DNA from: Planctomycetota bacterium
GTDB lineage: Bacteria; Planctomycetota; JAJSAM01
DNA length: 64,000 bases
NCBI GenBank assembly: GCA_024274785.1
Contig: JAJSAM010000026.1
Coordinates: forward strand, 189,914 to 253,913
Direction of reading: 5' to 3'
A program made the position numbers and the translations under genes. Shown here in pieces: positions 43,331 to 52,845 of the stretch; the first letter of the stretch is position 1; the number at the start of each line of letters is the position of its first letter. Below the pieces are notes generated by a model that did no database searches, had not been told where the DNA came from, and saw only the letters and a program-made list of their open reading frames with translations.

Positions 43331-43431
43331 GCTGCATTCGAAGGCATCTGTCTCCCGCCCGGTTGCGCTCCTCGCGCCTTGCCGGGCGCATCAGCGTTCG
43401 CTGTCCTGCGAACTTGTTCTTGCGCGGACCC
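43331..43431 (+). repeat. Dispersed repeat (family 2), 3' part with CTTGCGCGG end
   Basis: This stretch matches the reverse complement of 55240-55300: GGTTGCGCTCCTCGCGCCTT, GGGCGCATCAGCG and TGTCCTGCGAA are shared in order with small gaps. It ends with TTCTTGCGCGG, the inverse of the CCGCGCAAGAA end seen at 6728 and 55383. Sits between two genes on the same strand, just before the rpmE promoter. Confidence 0.6.
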
Positions 43432-43450
43432 TCACCACGCCAAATCCTTT

Positions 43451-43478
43451 TTGAACTCGGTGGGTGTTCGTCTACATT
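43451..43478 (+). promoter_or_regulatory. Predicted sigma70-type promoter of rpmE
   Basis: TTGAAC at 43451-43456, 16 bases, then TACATT at 43473-43478. Leader of about 55 bases to the rpmE ATG at 43540. Confidence 0.55.
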
Positions 43479-43539
43479 GGGGGTTTCACCGTCAGTTTCA
43501 GGCAAAGATCCCGTGGGCGCGATGGCGCCGGAGTCGGTC

Positions 43540-43773
43540 ATGAGAAAAGACATTCACCCGAAGTACGTAGAGTGCAAGGTGACTTGTGGTTGCGGCGAGA
43601 CGTTCGTTACCCGTTCGACCCGCAAGGAGTTGAACGTGGAGATCTGCTCCAGGTGCCACCCGTTCTACACTGGACGCCAGAAGTTCGTGGACACCGCCGG
43701 CCGCGTGGAGAAGTTCCTCCGCAAGTACGGCATGAAGCAGGAGCAGGAGCAGGAGCAGGAGCAGGGGGCGTAA
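43540..43773 (+). CDS. rpmE: 50S ribosomal protein L31
   Basis: Large subunit protein of 77 residues. [22 protein letters not shown] and [27 protein letters not shown] are diagnostic. Cys residues in CKVTCGCG and CSRCHP form the zinc-binding L31 type. The C-terminus carries an EQEQEQEQ repeat. ATG at 43540 follows GGAG. prfA follows after 24 bases. Confidence 0.95.
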   Translation: MRKDIHPKYVECKVTCGCGETFVTRSTRKELNVEICSRCHPFYTGRQKFVDTAGRVEKFLRKYGMKQEQEQEQEQGA

Positions 43774-43797
43774 GGCCCGGGTTCCGGGCAAGAACGC

Positions 43798-44898
43798 ATG
43801 AGCGTAGAGGACGCCGTCAGGAAGCACCTGGCCCACGCGGGCGAGAGATACCGGGATCTCCTGCAGAAATCGCAGGATCCGGAGGTCGCGTCGGACCATG
43901 TCCGGGCGGGCGCCGTGCTTCGTGAAATGGGTGGATTCACCCGGTTTGCGGAAATCCACGGTGACCTCGTGGCGGCTGAGAATGGCATCACCGAGGCCCG
44001 GGAGATGCTCGAACTCGACGAGGACGAGGAGACTCGCCTCCTCGTGGAGTCCGAGATCGAGGACCAGGAAGCCAGGGTGCGGCGTCTCCTCGGGGAAGCT
44101 CGTGACCTTATGCTCTCCGATGACGGCCACAGCGGCCGCAATGTGATCATGGAGATCCGGGCCGGGACCGGCGGCGACGAGGCCGGCTTGTTTGCTGGTG
44201 ACCTGTTCCGCATGTACACCCGCTACGCGGAGCGCCAGCACTTCAAGACGGAGGTGCTGAGCGTGGTTCCGACGGCGCTCGAGGGCGGCCTGAAGGAAGT
44301 GGTCCTGTCTATCAAGGGGAAGACTGCGTGGTCCGGGCTGCGGTTCGAGTCCGGCGGTCATCGGGTCCAGAGGGTCCCGAAGACCGAGGCGCAGGGCCGG
44401 ATCCACACCTCCCTCGCGACGGTGGCGGTGATGCCCGAGGCGGAAGAGGTCGATGTCGATGTCCGGAAGGACGATCTCAAGATCGACTTCTACCGGGCTT
44501 CCGGACCCGGGGGCCAGAAGGTCAACAAGACCTCGAGTGCGGTGCGCATCGTGCACCTGCCCACCGGCATCAAGGTCGAGTGCCAGGATGAGAAGTCCCA
44601 GCACAAGAACAAGGCCCGGGGGATGAAGATCCTGCTGGCGCGGATCCTGGACCACCACCGGATGAAAGCGGATGCGGAACGATCCGACCTCAGGCGGAGC
44701 CAGATCGGCTCCGGAGATCGGAACGAGCGGGTCCGGACGTACAACTTTCCTCAGTCCCGGGTGACGGATCACCGGATAAACCTGAACCTCTACAACCTCA
44801 CCGCCGTTATGGATGGTGACCTCGAGGAACTGTTTGCGAAGCTCACCGAGTACAGTCGTGAACAGCGGCTCAAGGCGCTTGCACAAGAGCATGATTGA
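43798..44898 (+). CDS. prfA: Peptide chain release factor 1
   Basis: Recognises UAA/UAG stops and releases nascent peptide. 366 residues. [18 protein letters not shown] holds the GGQ loop. [21 protein letters not shown] and [18 protein letters not shown] are RF1-type. Followed, after one gene, by prmC, which methylates the GGQ Gln. The rpmE-prfA-prmC order is common. Confidence 0.95.
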   Translation: MSVEDAVRKHLAHAGERYRDLLQKSQDPEVASDHVRAGAVLREMGGFTRFAEIHGDLVAAENGITEAREMLELDEDEETRLLVESEIEDQEARVRRLLGEARDLMLSDDGHSGRNVIMEIRAGTGGDEAGLFAGDLFRMYTRYAERQHFKTEVLSVVPTALEGGLKEVVLSIKGKTAWSGLRFESGGHRVQRVPKTEAQGRIHTSLATVAVMPEAEEVDVDVRKDDLKIDFYRASGPGGQKVNKTSSAVRIVHLPTGIKVECQDEKSQHKNKARGMKILLARILDHHRMKADAERSDLRRSQIGSGDRNERVRTYNFPQSRVTDHRINLNLYNLTAVMDGDLEELFAKLTEYSREQRLKALAQEHD

Positions 44899-44900
44899 AC

Positions 44901-44929
44901 TTGGCTCACGTCGAGGATGATGGTAGACC
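44901..44929 (+). promoter_or_regulatory. Predicted sigma70-type promoter before the zinc-ribbon gene
   Basis: TTGGCT at 44901-44906, 17 bases, then TAGACC at 44924-44929, overlapping the end of prfA by none. Would serve the zinc-ribbon gene and prmC. Confidence 0.45.
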
Positions 44930-44959
44930 CGTTCGCGACGTGAACTCAGGAGGAAGACG

Positions 44960-45790
44960 ATGAAGACCTGCCCGTCCTGTGGATCCGAAGTTGCGGAAGA
45001 CGCACTCGAGTGCCTCTGCGGATACTCCTTTGACGAGGAGGCTGCGAATGAAGATGAGCTTCTGAAGCCAGCGGAGGGCGCCGAAGCGGTAGACGAGATG
45101 GCCGACGAGGGAGATCTCGACGTCGGCGCGGACGATCTCGAGGACGCGCCGGAGGAGCAGCGGGACGCGTTCCCCGAACTCTCCATGGACCGTGAGGCGC
45201 CGACGACCAAGCACTGTGTATTCTGCGGGAGCGAAATCGCCGCCGGTGCCCTGCGCTGCGCCCACTGTGCGGGCTTCCTGCCGATCGCGGAGGGGGCGAT
45301 CTTCAAGCAGTACTTCTTCTTCCTGTTCGCCAGCCTGGCCATGGCGATCGGGACGATGCTCCCCTGGGAGCGGACGTTCCTGAAGGGGAACCTCACCGGC
45401 GCCGACTCCATCGGCGGCGGGTTCCTCCTCGTCTTCGCGGTCTACGGCGTCATCGTTTCGGTCTGGAATATCTATCACCGCAAGATGATCGTCTGGCCGG
45501 TGATGCTCGCCGCGATCGACGGCGCGGTGCTCGGTATCCAGCGTGTGATCCAGATCGTCCCGAACGTGGTCGTGGAAATCCCGGAGGGCTCGTCCGGCCT
45601 CTACAAGATCCAGCTCACGGTGAAGACCTACGCCCAGTCCTTCGGCCCGGGACTCTACCTGGTCACCATCTTCTCGGTGCTGGTGCTCTTCTCCGTCGTG
45701 GTCTCCGTCTTCGCGGGTGCCAAGCAGGATGCCCGGCGGAAGGCCGAGGAGCGGGAGATGCGCGCCGCGACCCGCAAGTCGCGCCGGTAG
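44960..45790 (+). CDS. Zinc-ribbon membrane protein
   Basis: Product of 276 residues. Two zinc ribbons: CPSCGSEV..LECLCG (residues 4-21) and CVFCGSEIAAGALRCAHCAG (near 85-104), separated by a highly acidic linker. Then four predicted membrane helices. No enzymatic motif. GGAGGAAG precedes the ATG. Possibly a sensor or scaffold; unknown. Confidence 0.6.
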   Translation: MKTCPSCGSEVAEDALECLCGYSFDEEAANEDELLKPAEGAEAVDEMADEGDLDVGADDLEDAPEEQRDAFPELSMDREAPTTKHCVFCGSEIAAGALRCAHCAGFLPIAEGAIFKQYFFFLFASLAMAIGTMLPWERTFLKGNLTGADSIGGGFLLVFAVYGVIVSVWNIYHRKMIVWPVMLAAIDGAVLGIQRVIQIVPNVVVEIPEGSSGLYKIQLTVKTYAQSFGPGLYLVTIFSVLVLFSVVVSVFAGAKQDARRKAEEREMRAATRKSRR

Positions 45791-45808
45791 GGAAGAAGCG
45801 GTCATCGA

Positions 45809-46666
45809 ATGCCTGAGGATCGCCTGACCGTCCTGACGATCCTCGAGCGCAGCGAGCAGTACTTCCGCGGGTCGGGCCTCGACAGCCCGCGACTCGATGC
45901 GGAGGTGCTGCTCGCGTTCGTGCTGGGGATCACCCGGATGAAGCTCTACACGGGCTTCGACCGCCCCCTCGTCCCCGACGAGGTCTCCGCATTCCGCCAA
46001 CTCGTCCGCCGCCGGGCGGATCGCGTTCCGGTGGCTTACATCACCGGCAAGAAGGAGTTTCACTCGCTCGATTTCGCCGTGGATGAGCGTGTGCTCATCC
46101 CTCGTCCCGAGACCGAGCACCTGGTCGACGCGGCGGTGGAGCTTGCCGGGAATCTCGATGCTCCCTCGCTCCTCGATATCGGCACCGGAAGCGGGGCGAT
46201 TGCGGTCGCCTTCGCATCGGTTCGCGCCACCGCCCGGTTCACCGCCACCGATCTCTCGCCGGACGCGCTCGCGGTGGCGAGGTGCAACGCCGAGGCCCAT
46301 GGTGTGGCGGAGCGTGGCGAGTTCCTCGAAGGTGATCTCTACGGACCGGTCGTGGAGTCGGCGCGGTTCGACCTGATCGTCTCCAATCCCCCCTACGTCG
46401 CCCCCGATGAGGAGGTCGATCCGGAGTGCCGGAAGGAGCCGGCCCTGGCGCTCTTCACCGGCGAGGACCCGGTTCTGATCTACCGGCGTCTACTCGAGGG
46501 CGCCCCGGCCCATCTCGCCGTCGGCGGGTACGTCCTCCTGGAGATCGCCGAAAACCGGGAGGAGGAGATTCGCGCCGCCGCGCCACCGGAACTCGAGGTC
46601 GTGCGGGTGATCCTGGACTTCGGGGGCCATCCGAGGGTGCTGGTCGCGAAAGTGACAGGCACCTGA
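45809..46666 (+). CDS. prmC: Release factor glutamine methyltransferase
   Basis: SAM-dependent methyltransferase of the GGQ Gln in release factors. 285 residues. VLIPRPETEHLVD, LLDIGTGSGAIAVAFA and the catalytic NPPY in DLIVSNPPYVAPDE. N-terminal helical domain RLDAEVLLAFVLG. Convergent with purQ, 249 bases of spacer without a clear gene. Confidence 0.95.
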   Translation: MPEDRLTVLTILERSEQYFRGSGLDSPRLDAEVLLAFVLGITRMKLYTGFDRPLVPDEVSAFRQLVRRRADRVPVAYITGKKEFHSLDFAVDERVLIPRPETEHLVDAAVELAGNLDAPSLLDIGTGSGAIAVAFASVRATARFTATDLSPDALAVARCNAEAHGVAERGEFLEGDLYGPVVESARFDLIVSNPPYVAPDEEVDPECRKEPALALFTGEDPVLIYRRLLEGAPAHLAVGGYVLLEIAENREEEIRAAAPPELEVVRVILDFGGHPRVLVAKVTGT

Positions 46667-46915
46667 CCCCGTCGACCAGGAACCTGAACCGTCCGAACCA
46701 CACCTGCCCGCGAACCATCCCCCCTTCAGAGGGTCGACCGCCGTATCGACCACACCCACCCGGTGGTCCTCCCGGGAAGTACCGCCGGTGCCGGCCACCC
46801 GCCCGCCGAGTACCAGACCGCCCGCCCCCCATCATCACCCGAAGCGGCGGTGGCTGGCTCGAAGGGCGGGCCGGATACCGAAGGATTGTCCCCATCCCGG
46901 TATCCCGGTATCTCT

Positions 46916-47689
46916 TCAGCGAACGGCCTCCACCGCATTCCTAAACATCTGCAAGCCGTCGCCCTCCTCCGCCAGCCCGTCACGGGTCCAGGTCGGGTGA
47001 TGCCAGGGTGCAATGAAGCGCTCCGGGTGGGGCATCAGGCCGAGGATGCGTCCGGTGGGGTCGCAGATTCCGGCGATGGCGTTCGGGGATCCGTTCGGAT
47101 TGAGGGGGTACGCGGGGTTCTGGCCGCCGCTTTTTCCGACGTACCGGAAGACCACCTGCCCGGACTCTTCGAGGTGCGTCAGGGTGGCCTCGTCCTTCGT
47201 GATGAACTTTCCTTCCGCATGGGCGACGGGGCAGCGGATCACGTCGCCCTTCCTGACGAAGGGGGAGAGATCGGAGACGACCTCGAGGGTCACCCAGCGG
47301 TCCTCGAACTTGTTGCTGTCGTTCGCGGTAAGGGTCGATTCTCCCGTTTCCCCGTGGCCGGAGATTGCTGGAAGCAGCCCCGCCTTCACGAGGATCTGGA
47401 AACCGTTGCAGATTCCGAGGACCAGGCCCGCTCGTTCGACCAGCGCGATGATCTCGGGGAGCAGCGTGGTGCGCAGCCGGCTGGCCACGATGGTCCCGGC
47501 ACCCAGGTCGTCGCCGTAGGAGAACCCGCCGGGGAAGACGAGGATGCGGTAGTCGAGGAGCGTTGCCGGTCTCTCGATCAGCCGGTCCAGGTGAACGAGG
47601 TCCGCCTCCGAGCCGGCGCGCTCGAAGGCATGCACCGTCTCGCGGTCGCAGTTCGTGCCCGCAGTGCGGATGATCAAGGTCTTCACCAT
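46916..47689 (-). CDS. purQ: Phosphoribosylformylglycinamidine synthase, glutaminase subunit PurQ
   Basis: Supplies ammonia from glutamine for FGAM synthesis in purine biosynthesis. 257 residues. Class I glutamine amidotransferase: Cys in GLVLGICNGFQIL, His/Glu in GLMPHPERF; PGGFSYGDDLGAG is PurQ-specific. ATG at 47689 starts two bases after the purL stop with GAGGTGG upstream, so it is coupled to purL. An upstream GTG at 47698 is an alternative. Confidence 0.94.
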   Translation of the reverse strand: MVKTLIIRTAGTNCDRETVHAFERAGSEADLVHLDRLIERPATLLDYRILVFPGGFSYGDDLGAGTIVASRLRTTLLPEIIALVERAGLVLGICNGFQILVKAGLLPAISGHGETGESTLTANDSNKFEDRWVTLEVVSDLSPFVRKGDVIRCPVAHAEGKFITKDEATLTHLEESGQVVFRYVGKSGGQNPAYPLNPNGSPNAIAGICDPTGRILGLMPHPERFIAPWHHPTWTRDGLAEEGDGLQMFRNAVEAVR

Positions 47690-47691
47690 CG

Positions 47692-50550
47692 CTACCACCT
47701 CAGAGTGGCCTGGTGCGCTTCGCGGATGTCCGCGAGGGCCCGGGTCAGGATGACCTCGCCGGATGTTCCGGTGACGGTCAGGGTATCGGTGTCGTTGGTT
47801 TCGCCGATGCGGGCAAACGGGATATCCGCGAGCGCTGCCTCGAAATCCTCGCGGTGCTCCGGCATTACTTCGACCACGAAGCGGCTCTGGCTTTCGGAGA
47901 AGAGGATCGCGTCGTCGCGCGAAAGGCCCTCGGCACGCTCCACCGCGGCCAGATCAATTGCCGCGCCGGTCTCGCCCGCGTAGGCCATCTCCGCGACGGC
48001 CACGCCGAGTCCGCCCTCGGAGAGGTCGTGGCAGGAGCGCACATGACCGGCGGCAATGGCGTTCGATAGTGCGGTGAACGTCGCCACCGCATCTTCCGGA
48101 CGAACCCGCGGGACATTCGCGCCCATCTCCCCATCCTGCAGGTAGAGATGCGATCCTCCGAGCTCGTCGTAGGTTCGACCGATGAGGTACAGGCCGTTGC
48201 CCGGCCCCTTCAGGTCCATCGTCACCGCCTTCGTGATGTCGTCCATTACGGACATGGCGCTGACCAGAAGCGTGTGGGGAATGACGATCGTGCCCTCATC
48301 CGTCGAGTACTCGTTATTCAGCGAGTCCTTCCCGGAGATGAACGGCGTCCCATAGATCTTCGATACGTCGTAAATCGCTTTGGCCGCGAGGACCAGCGCG
48401 CCCAGACGATCGGGCTTGTCGGTGTTGCCCCAGGAGAAGTTGTCGAGCATCGCCATGCGCTCGAGTCTTCCGCCGACGGCGATGGTGTTGCGCACTGCCT
48501 CGTCGATGGCGGCCGCCGCCATGGCGTATGGATCGAGATCGCCGTAGTGCGGGTTCATGCCGCAGGAGACCACGATGCCGCGCCGCTCCCCGGGCTCCGC
48601 CGAGAAGACCACGGCGTCCCCGGGACCGTCATGTCTGACCCCGACGAGCGGCTTCACCGCGGTGAGCCCCTGTACCTCGTGGTCATACTGCCGGATGACC
48701 CACTCCTTCGAGCAGACGTTCAGGGCGCCGAGGATGCCGAGGAGGCTCTCGCCGTGATCGCGGTCCGCCCGGGGCTCGGGTTCGCTGAGATCCGGCGCCA
48801 CCCACACCGCCTCGCGCTCGAGCTTCGGCAGTCCGTCGTGCAGGAACTCCATCGACAGGTCGGCCACCACCTCGCCCTCGTAGCACAGGGTCAGGCGCTG
48901 GTACGCGGTGAACTCGCCGATGATCACCGCCTCGGAACCCTCTTCGGCGAAGATCTCGAGCATCCGCGCCTCGTGCTCCGGCGGGACCGCGAAGATCATT
49001 CGCTCCTGCGCCTCGGAGATCCAGATCTCCAGCGGAGAGAGCCCCTCGTACTTCAGCGGGATGCGGTCGAGGTCCACCCGCACGCCGGTCTCCTCGCCCA
49101 TCTCACCGACCGCGCTGGAAAGACCGCCGCCGCCGCAGTCGGTGACTGCGGTGTAGAGCCGCTCGTCACGCGCACGAAGCTGGGCGTCGAGGACCTTCTT
49201 CTCCTCGATGGGGTTGCCGATCTGGACCGCTCCGGCGTCCATCATCTCCGACTCTTCGTTCAGTTCCACCGAAGCGAACGTGACGCCGTGGATGCCGTCG
49301 CGGCCCGTCCGGCCTCCCGCCACCAGCACGAGGTCGCCGGGCCGGGCGGCCTTCTCCACCATGTCCGCCGGCATGATTCCGACGGTGCCGCAGAAAACGA
49401 GGGGGTTGCCGACGTAGCGCTCGTCGAAGTAGAGCGCACCGTTCGCGGTGGGGATGCCCATCCGGTTGCCGTAGTCGCGGACGCCCTCGACGACACCCTT
49501 CATGATCCGCTTCGGGTGCAGGGTTCCCTTTGGCAGTTTCTCGTCCGGCAGGTCGGGCGGCCCGAAGCAGAATACATCCGTGTTCAGGATGGGGCGGGCG
49601 CCGAGACCGGTCCCCATGATGTCCCGGATCACTCCACCGATGCCCGTGCCGGCGCCACCGCAGGGCTCGATGGCGGAGGGGTGATTATGTGTCTCCACCT
49701 TCATGCAGATCGCCCGCTCCTCGTCGAATCTGATCACTCCGGCGTTGTCGACGAAGATGGAGAGGCAATCGTCGCGGTCGATCTCCCGGGTGGCCCGGAA
49801 GATCGTCGACTTCAGCAGGTTGTCGATGCGTTCGCCCCGGAACAGGATGATGCCCGCCAGGGTCTTGTGCTTGCAGTGCTCGGACCAGGTCTGGGCGATG
49901 GTTTCCAGTTCGATGTCGGAGGGGGCGCGGCCGATGCCGTCAAAGAAATCGCGGACGGCGTGCATCTCGGCGATGTTGAGCGAGAGCACCCGCTCCTTGC
50001 TGAGCCGCCGGAGGGCGTCGTCGTCGAGGCCGTGCAGCGGAACCGCGGTCTTGCGCGGCACGTGGCCGGAGGTCTGCGGGAAAGTGCGCGGGAACTCGTC
50101 GCCAGGCTGGATCTCCTCGACGACCTCGTTCATCAGGACGCGCTTGGCGGCGGCGAGGAGGACCTCGGAATCGCATGCTCCACGGACGAGATACCGGCGG
50201 CCGGTCCGCGCTCGCACCTGCGAGTGCCCGAGATCGGCCAGAGCACCCTCGAGCGAGAGTGCCACCGGGTCCATCACCCCCGGCTTCGGCAGCACGATCA
50301 GGCTGTGGTCGGCAGCGGCCGCCTGGGGGGGATCGGTGTCGAGAAACGAGTCCTCGATGACCCGGTCCGCGAGGAGACGGCGGGTGATCTCCTCAAGGCT
50401 CTCGGGCGTCAACTCGCCCTCGAGAAGGTAGCAGGAGACGTACTCCACCTGATCGATGCGCCCTGCGCCCCCCGCCTGAAGGTCGGCGAGAGCGTCGCGG
50501 GCTCGCGGATCCGAAAACCCCTTTCGGGCTACGACCTGGACGAGGTGCAC
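47692..50550 (-). CDS. purL: Phosphoribosylformylglycinamidine synthase PurL with PurS-like N-terminal domains
   Basis: Synthetase subunit of 952 residues, longer than small PurL (about 740). The first 160 residues look like two PurS-like repeats: DPRARDALADLQ..IEDSFL and then HSLIVLPKPGVMDPVALSL..NEVVEEIQ. The catalytic core has TWSEHCKHKT, VETHNHPSAIEPCGGAGTGIGG and GGRTGRDGIHG. This gives a fused PurS-PurL subunit; with PurQ it completes the enzyme. GTG start at 50550 after AAGGATG. Small PurS fits the absence of a separate purS gene. Confidence 0.93.
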   Translation of the reverse strand: MHLVQVVARKGFSDPRARDALADLQAGGAGRIDQVEYVSCYLLEGELTPESLEEITRRLLADRVIEDSFLDTDPPQAAAADHSLIVLPKPGVMDPVALSLEGALADLGHSQVRARTGRRYLVRGACDSEVLLAAAKRVLMNEVVEEIQPGDEFPRTFPQTSGHVPRKTAVPLHGLDDDALRRLSKERVLSLNIAEMHAVRDFFDGIGRAPSDIELETIAQTWSEHCKHKTLAGIILFRGERIDNLLKSTIFRATREIDRDDCLSIFVDNAGVIRFDEERAICMKVETHNHPSAIEPCGGAGTGIGGVIRDIMGTGLGARPILNTDVFCFGPPDLPDEKLPKGTLHPKRIMKGVVEGVRDYGNRMGIPTANGALYFDERYVGNPLVFCGTVGIMPADMVEKAARPGDLVLVAGGRTGRDGIHGVTFASVELNEESEMMDAGAVQIGNPIEEKKVLDAQLRARDERLYTAVTDCGGGGLSSAVGEMGEETGVRVDLDRIPLKYEGLSPLEIWISEAQERMIFAVPPEHEARMLEIFAEEGSEAVIIGEFTAYQRLTLCYEGEVVADLSMEFLHDGLPKLEREAVWVAPDLSEPEPRADRDHGESLLGILGALNVCSKEWVIRQYDHEVQGLTAVKPLVGVRHDGPGDAVVFSAEPGERRGIVVSCGMNPHYGDLDPYAMAAAAIDEAVRNTIAVGGRLERMAMLDNFSWGNTDKPDRLGALVLAAKAIYDVSKIYGTPFISGKDSLNNEYSTDEGTIVIPHTLLVSAMSVMDDITKAVTMDLKGPGNGLYLIGRTYDELGGSHLYLQDGEMGANVPRVRPEDAVATFTALSNAIAAGHVRSCHDLSEGGLGVAVAEMAYAGETGAAIDLAAVERAEGLSRDDAILFSESQSRFVVEVMPEHREDFEAALADIPFARIGETNDTDTLTVTGTSGEVILTRALADIREAHQATLRW

Positions 50551-50690
50551 GGGGTATTCATCCTTTTAGTGCAGCGAGGGAAAAGGGAGCGACCCGAGCC
50601 GGAAGGAGAGACTTTTCTCTTGCCGTGCACCGGCATCGCCATTAGCTTTTTCGCCCAGTCCCCTGACACCCACAAGGAATTTCACTCAGC

Positions 50691-51668
50691 TTGTCCGAAT
50701 CCGGTTTGCCAGAAGGTCTGAGCTTCGAGCGGCCCATTTTCGAGATGGTCCGCAAAATCGAAGAGCTGAAGAATCTTTCCGTCGCCACCGGTATGGATCT
50801 GAATGGTGAGGTCCGCCCGCTCGAGGAGCAGTGCGAGAAGATGACGCGGAAGATCTTCGCCGGTCTTTCGCCGTGGGAGCGCGTCCAGGTCGCCAGGCAT
50901 CCGGATCGGCCCCTGACCGGTGACTTCATCTCCCGCATCTTCGAGGACTTCGTCGAACTCCACGGAGATCGGACCTACGGCGACGACCGCGCGGTCATTA
51001 CCGGCTTCGGCAAGATCAATGGGAGAAGGATCCTCCTGGTCGGTCACCGGAAAGGCCGGGACACCAAATCCAAGCTCTCCTGCAACTTCGGTTGCGCCCA
51101 TCCTGAAGGTTACCGCAAGGCGCTGCACAAGATGAAGCTGGCGGAGCGCTTTGGCCTGCCGATCGTTTCGCTGGTCAACACCCCCGGCGCCTACCCCGGC
51201 ATCGGAGCGGAAGAGCGGGGCCAGGCCTGGGCCATCGCCGAGAACATCCTCGAGATGTCGCGGCTCAAGGTTCCCATCGTCGTGCTCGTCATCGGCGAAG
51301 GAGGCTCCGGCGGCGCGCTCGGCATCGGGGTGGGGGACCGGGTCATGATCATGGAGCACGCCTACTACTCCGTGATCTCCCCCGAGGGGTGCGCCGCCAT
51401 CCTCTGGAAGAACGGTGAGAAGGCCGAGAATGCCGCGCAGGCCCTCCGCCTTACCGCGGATGATCTGCACCGCTTGAACATTGTGGATGCGATCGTCTCC
51501 GAACCTCTCGGCGGTGCCCACCGCGACCACGCCGCCGCCGCCGCCCTGGTCTCCGAGGCGATTTCGAGCGCCCTCGACGAGCTTTCCGGCATTGACACCG
51601 AACTACTCCTCGAGGCCCGGTACGAACGCATCCGCCACCTGGGACAGTTCTTCCTCGGCGCCGAATAG
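50691..51668 (+). CDS. accA: Acetyl-CoA carboxylase carboxyltransferase subunit alpha
   Basis: Transfers the carboxyl from biotin to acetyl-CoA for fatty acid synthesis. 325 residues. FEDFVELHGDRTYGDDRAV, GHRKGRDTK, NTPGAYPGIGAEERGQA and IGEGGSGGALGIGVGD are diagnostic. TTG start at 50691, AAGGAA 14 bases upstream. Divergent from purL. accD is not in the window. Confidence 0.95.
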   Translation: MSESGLPEGLSFERPIFEMVRKIEELKNLSVATGMDLNGEVRPLEEQCEKMTRKIFAGLSPWERVQVARHPDRPLTGDFISRIFEDFVELHGDRTYGDDRAVITGFGKINGRRILLVGHRKGRDTKSKLSCNFGCAHPEGYRKALHKMKLAERFGLPIVSLVNTPGAYPGIGAEERGQAWAIAENILEMSRLKVPIVVLVIGEGGSGGALGIGVGDRVMIMEHAYYSVISPEGCAAILWKNGEKAENAAQALRLTADDLHRLNIVDAIVSEPLGGAHRDHAAAAALVSEAISSALDELSGIDTELLLEARYERIRHLGQFFLGAE

Positions 51669-51670
51669 TC

Positions 51671-51696
51671 TCCAACGGTTCACGCTCCGAGTCGTA
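51671..51696 (+). promoter_or_regulatory. Candidate ECF-type promoter of the sigma factor gene
   Basis: CCAAC at 51672-51676 and CGTA at 51693-51696, separated by 16 bases, resemble the AAC/CGT pattern of ECF promoters. It would mean autoregulation of the sigma factor operon. The start of transcription is near the ATG, which leaves a very short leader. Confidence 0.3.
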
Positions 51697-51706
51697 CTTA
51701 GACGTA

Positions 51707-52333
51707 ATGAGCGCTGATCCCACGCAAACCGTGCGACCGTTGACCGGTGCACCCCGAGCGACTGGGGTTTTCGACGTGGTGGATGAGGTCGATGACAGTG
51801 AACTGGTCGAGCGCGTGCTCGCGGGCGATGTGGACGCCTACGGCGATCTCGTCGCACGCTACCAGCAGCGGCTTTTCTGGGTCGCACTGAAGCTTCTCGG
51901 CAACCGCGAAGACGCCATGGACGTGACACAGGATGCGTTTCTCCGCGCCTACCGCCGCCTTCGTGGCTTCGACCGGAAGAGGCGCTTTTACACCTGGATC
52001 TACCGCATCCTGGTCAACCAGGGCATCGACGTCATGCGGAAGCGGGGCCGCCGCGGCGCCCTTCCACTCTTCGGGGATGTCGTCGGCGCCGGGGATGCCC
52101 CGGACTCACGAGCGCTCTCGGATGAACTTCGGGGCAGAGTCTGGGAGACGCTCGACCGCCTTCCGCCCCGGTATCGGACCCTCCTGATCCTTCGCGACGT
52201 GGAGGGGCTCACCGGCAAGGAGATCTCGGATCGCACCGGAGTCGGGCATGGAACGGTGCGCTGGCGCATTCACCAGGCCCGAAAGCTGTTCCGGACGGAG
52301 TGGGAGAAGCGTCCCCGGAGGACCGAACCATGA
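51707..52333 (+). CDS. ECF-type RNA polymerase sigma factor
   Basis: Sigma70 family group 4 factor of 208 residues. Region 2: DLVARYQQRLFWVALKLLGN and DVTQDAFLRAYRRLRGFD; region 4: LPPRYRTLLILRDVEGLTGKEIS..GVGHGTVRWRIHQARKLF. Overlaps the downstream anti-sigma gene by four bases (ATGA). Target genes likely include the HtrA-like operon. Confidence 0.93.
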   Translation: MSADPTQTVRPLTGAPRATGVFDVVDEVDDSELVERVLAGDVDAYGDLVARYQQRLFWVALKLLGNREDAMDVTQDAFLRAYRRLRGFDRKRRFYTWIYRILVNQGIDVMRKRGRRGALPLFGDVVGAGDAPDSRALSDELRGRVWETLDRLPPRYRTLLILRDVEGLTGKEISDRTGVGHGTVRWRIHQARKLFRTEWEKRPRRTEP

Positions 52334-52845
52334 ACTGCCGCCAGACGAGTGACCGGTTGCCCCTCTTCGTCGGCGGCGACCTCGCCCCGGCGATCGCCGC
52401 GCAGGTGGAGGAGCACCTCTCCGGGTGCGAAATCTGTCGCGAGGAACTCGCCTCGTATGAAGACGCCCGCCAGTCCCTGTTCGCCCTGAAGGGCGGGGGC
52501 GGGGGCGCGACCCCCGATCTGTGGCCTTCGATCCGGAAGGAACTCTCGGGGCCGCCGAGACGCTTTTCGGTTCCCCTGCGACCGCTTGCCGCGGCGGCCT
52601 CGGTCCTGGTCCTGCTGATCGGGGCGCGGTCTCTGCTCACGGACGGGCCGGCGCCGCTGATTCCCCCGATGGAGGGAGTGCCGGTGGAGGTCACTGTCGC
52701 CGACCCGCCGGCTGAGCAGTCCGCGTCCCCGATACATGAGTTCCTCCTCGAAGAACTGCTCGTGGCCGGGGAGCCCGCGGTCTATCGGACCGCGCCTTCC
52801 CTGACGACCCTTGAACCGGAGCGTGGCGGATGGGACGAATTCTGA
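52330..52845 (+). CDS. Zinc-finger anti-sigma factor
   Basis: Product of 171 residues. N-terminal ZAS domain with His29-x3-Cys33-x2-Cys36 (EEHLSGCEICREEL) that would hold the ECF factor. Membrane helix near 80-97 (LAAAASVLVLLIGARSLL) and a short extracytoplasmic tail. Overlaps the HtrA-like gene by 16 bases. Signal sensing is probably on the outside of the membrane. Confidence 0.88.
   Translation: MNCRQTSDRLPLFVGGDLAPAIAAQVEEHLSGCEICREELASYEDARQSLFALKGGGGGATPDLWPSIRKELSGPPRRFSVPLRPLAAAASVLVLLIGARSLLTDGPAPLIPPMEGVPVEVTVADPPAEQSASPIHEFLLEELLVAGEPAVYRTAPSLTTLEPERGGWDEF

Noticed and set aside
46667..46915. Small frames in the prmC-purQ spacer
   Set aside because: Pro/Arg-rich low-complexity frames with no ribosome binding site; 249 bases with nothing supportable.
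48148..50721. 857-codon plus-strand frame opposite purL
   Set aside because: Shadow frame of a conserved enzyme; no recognisable domain.
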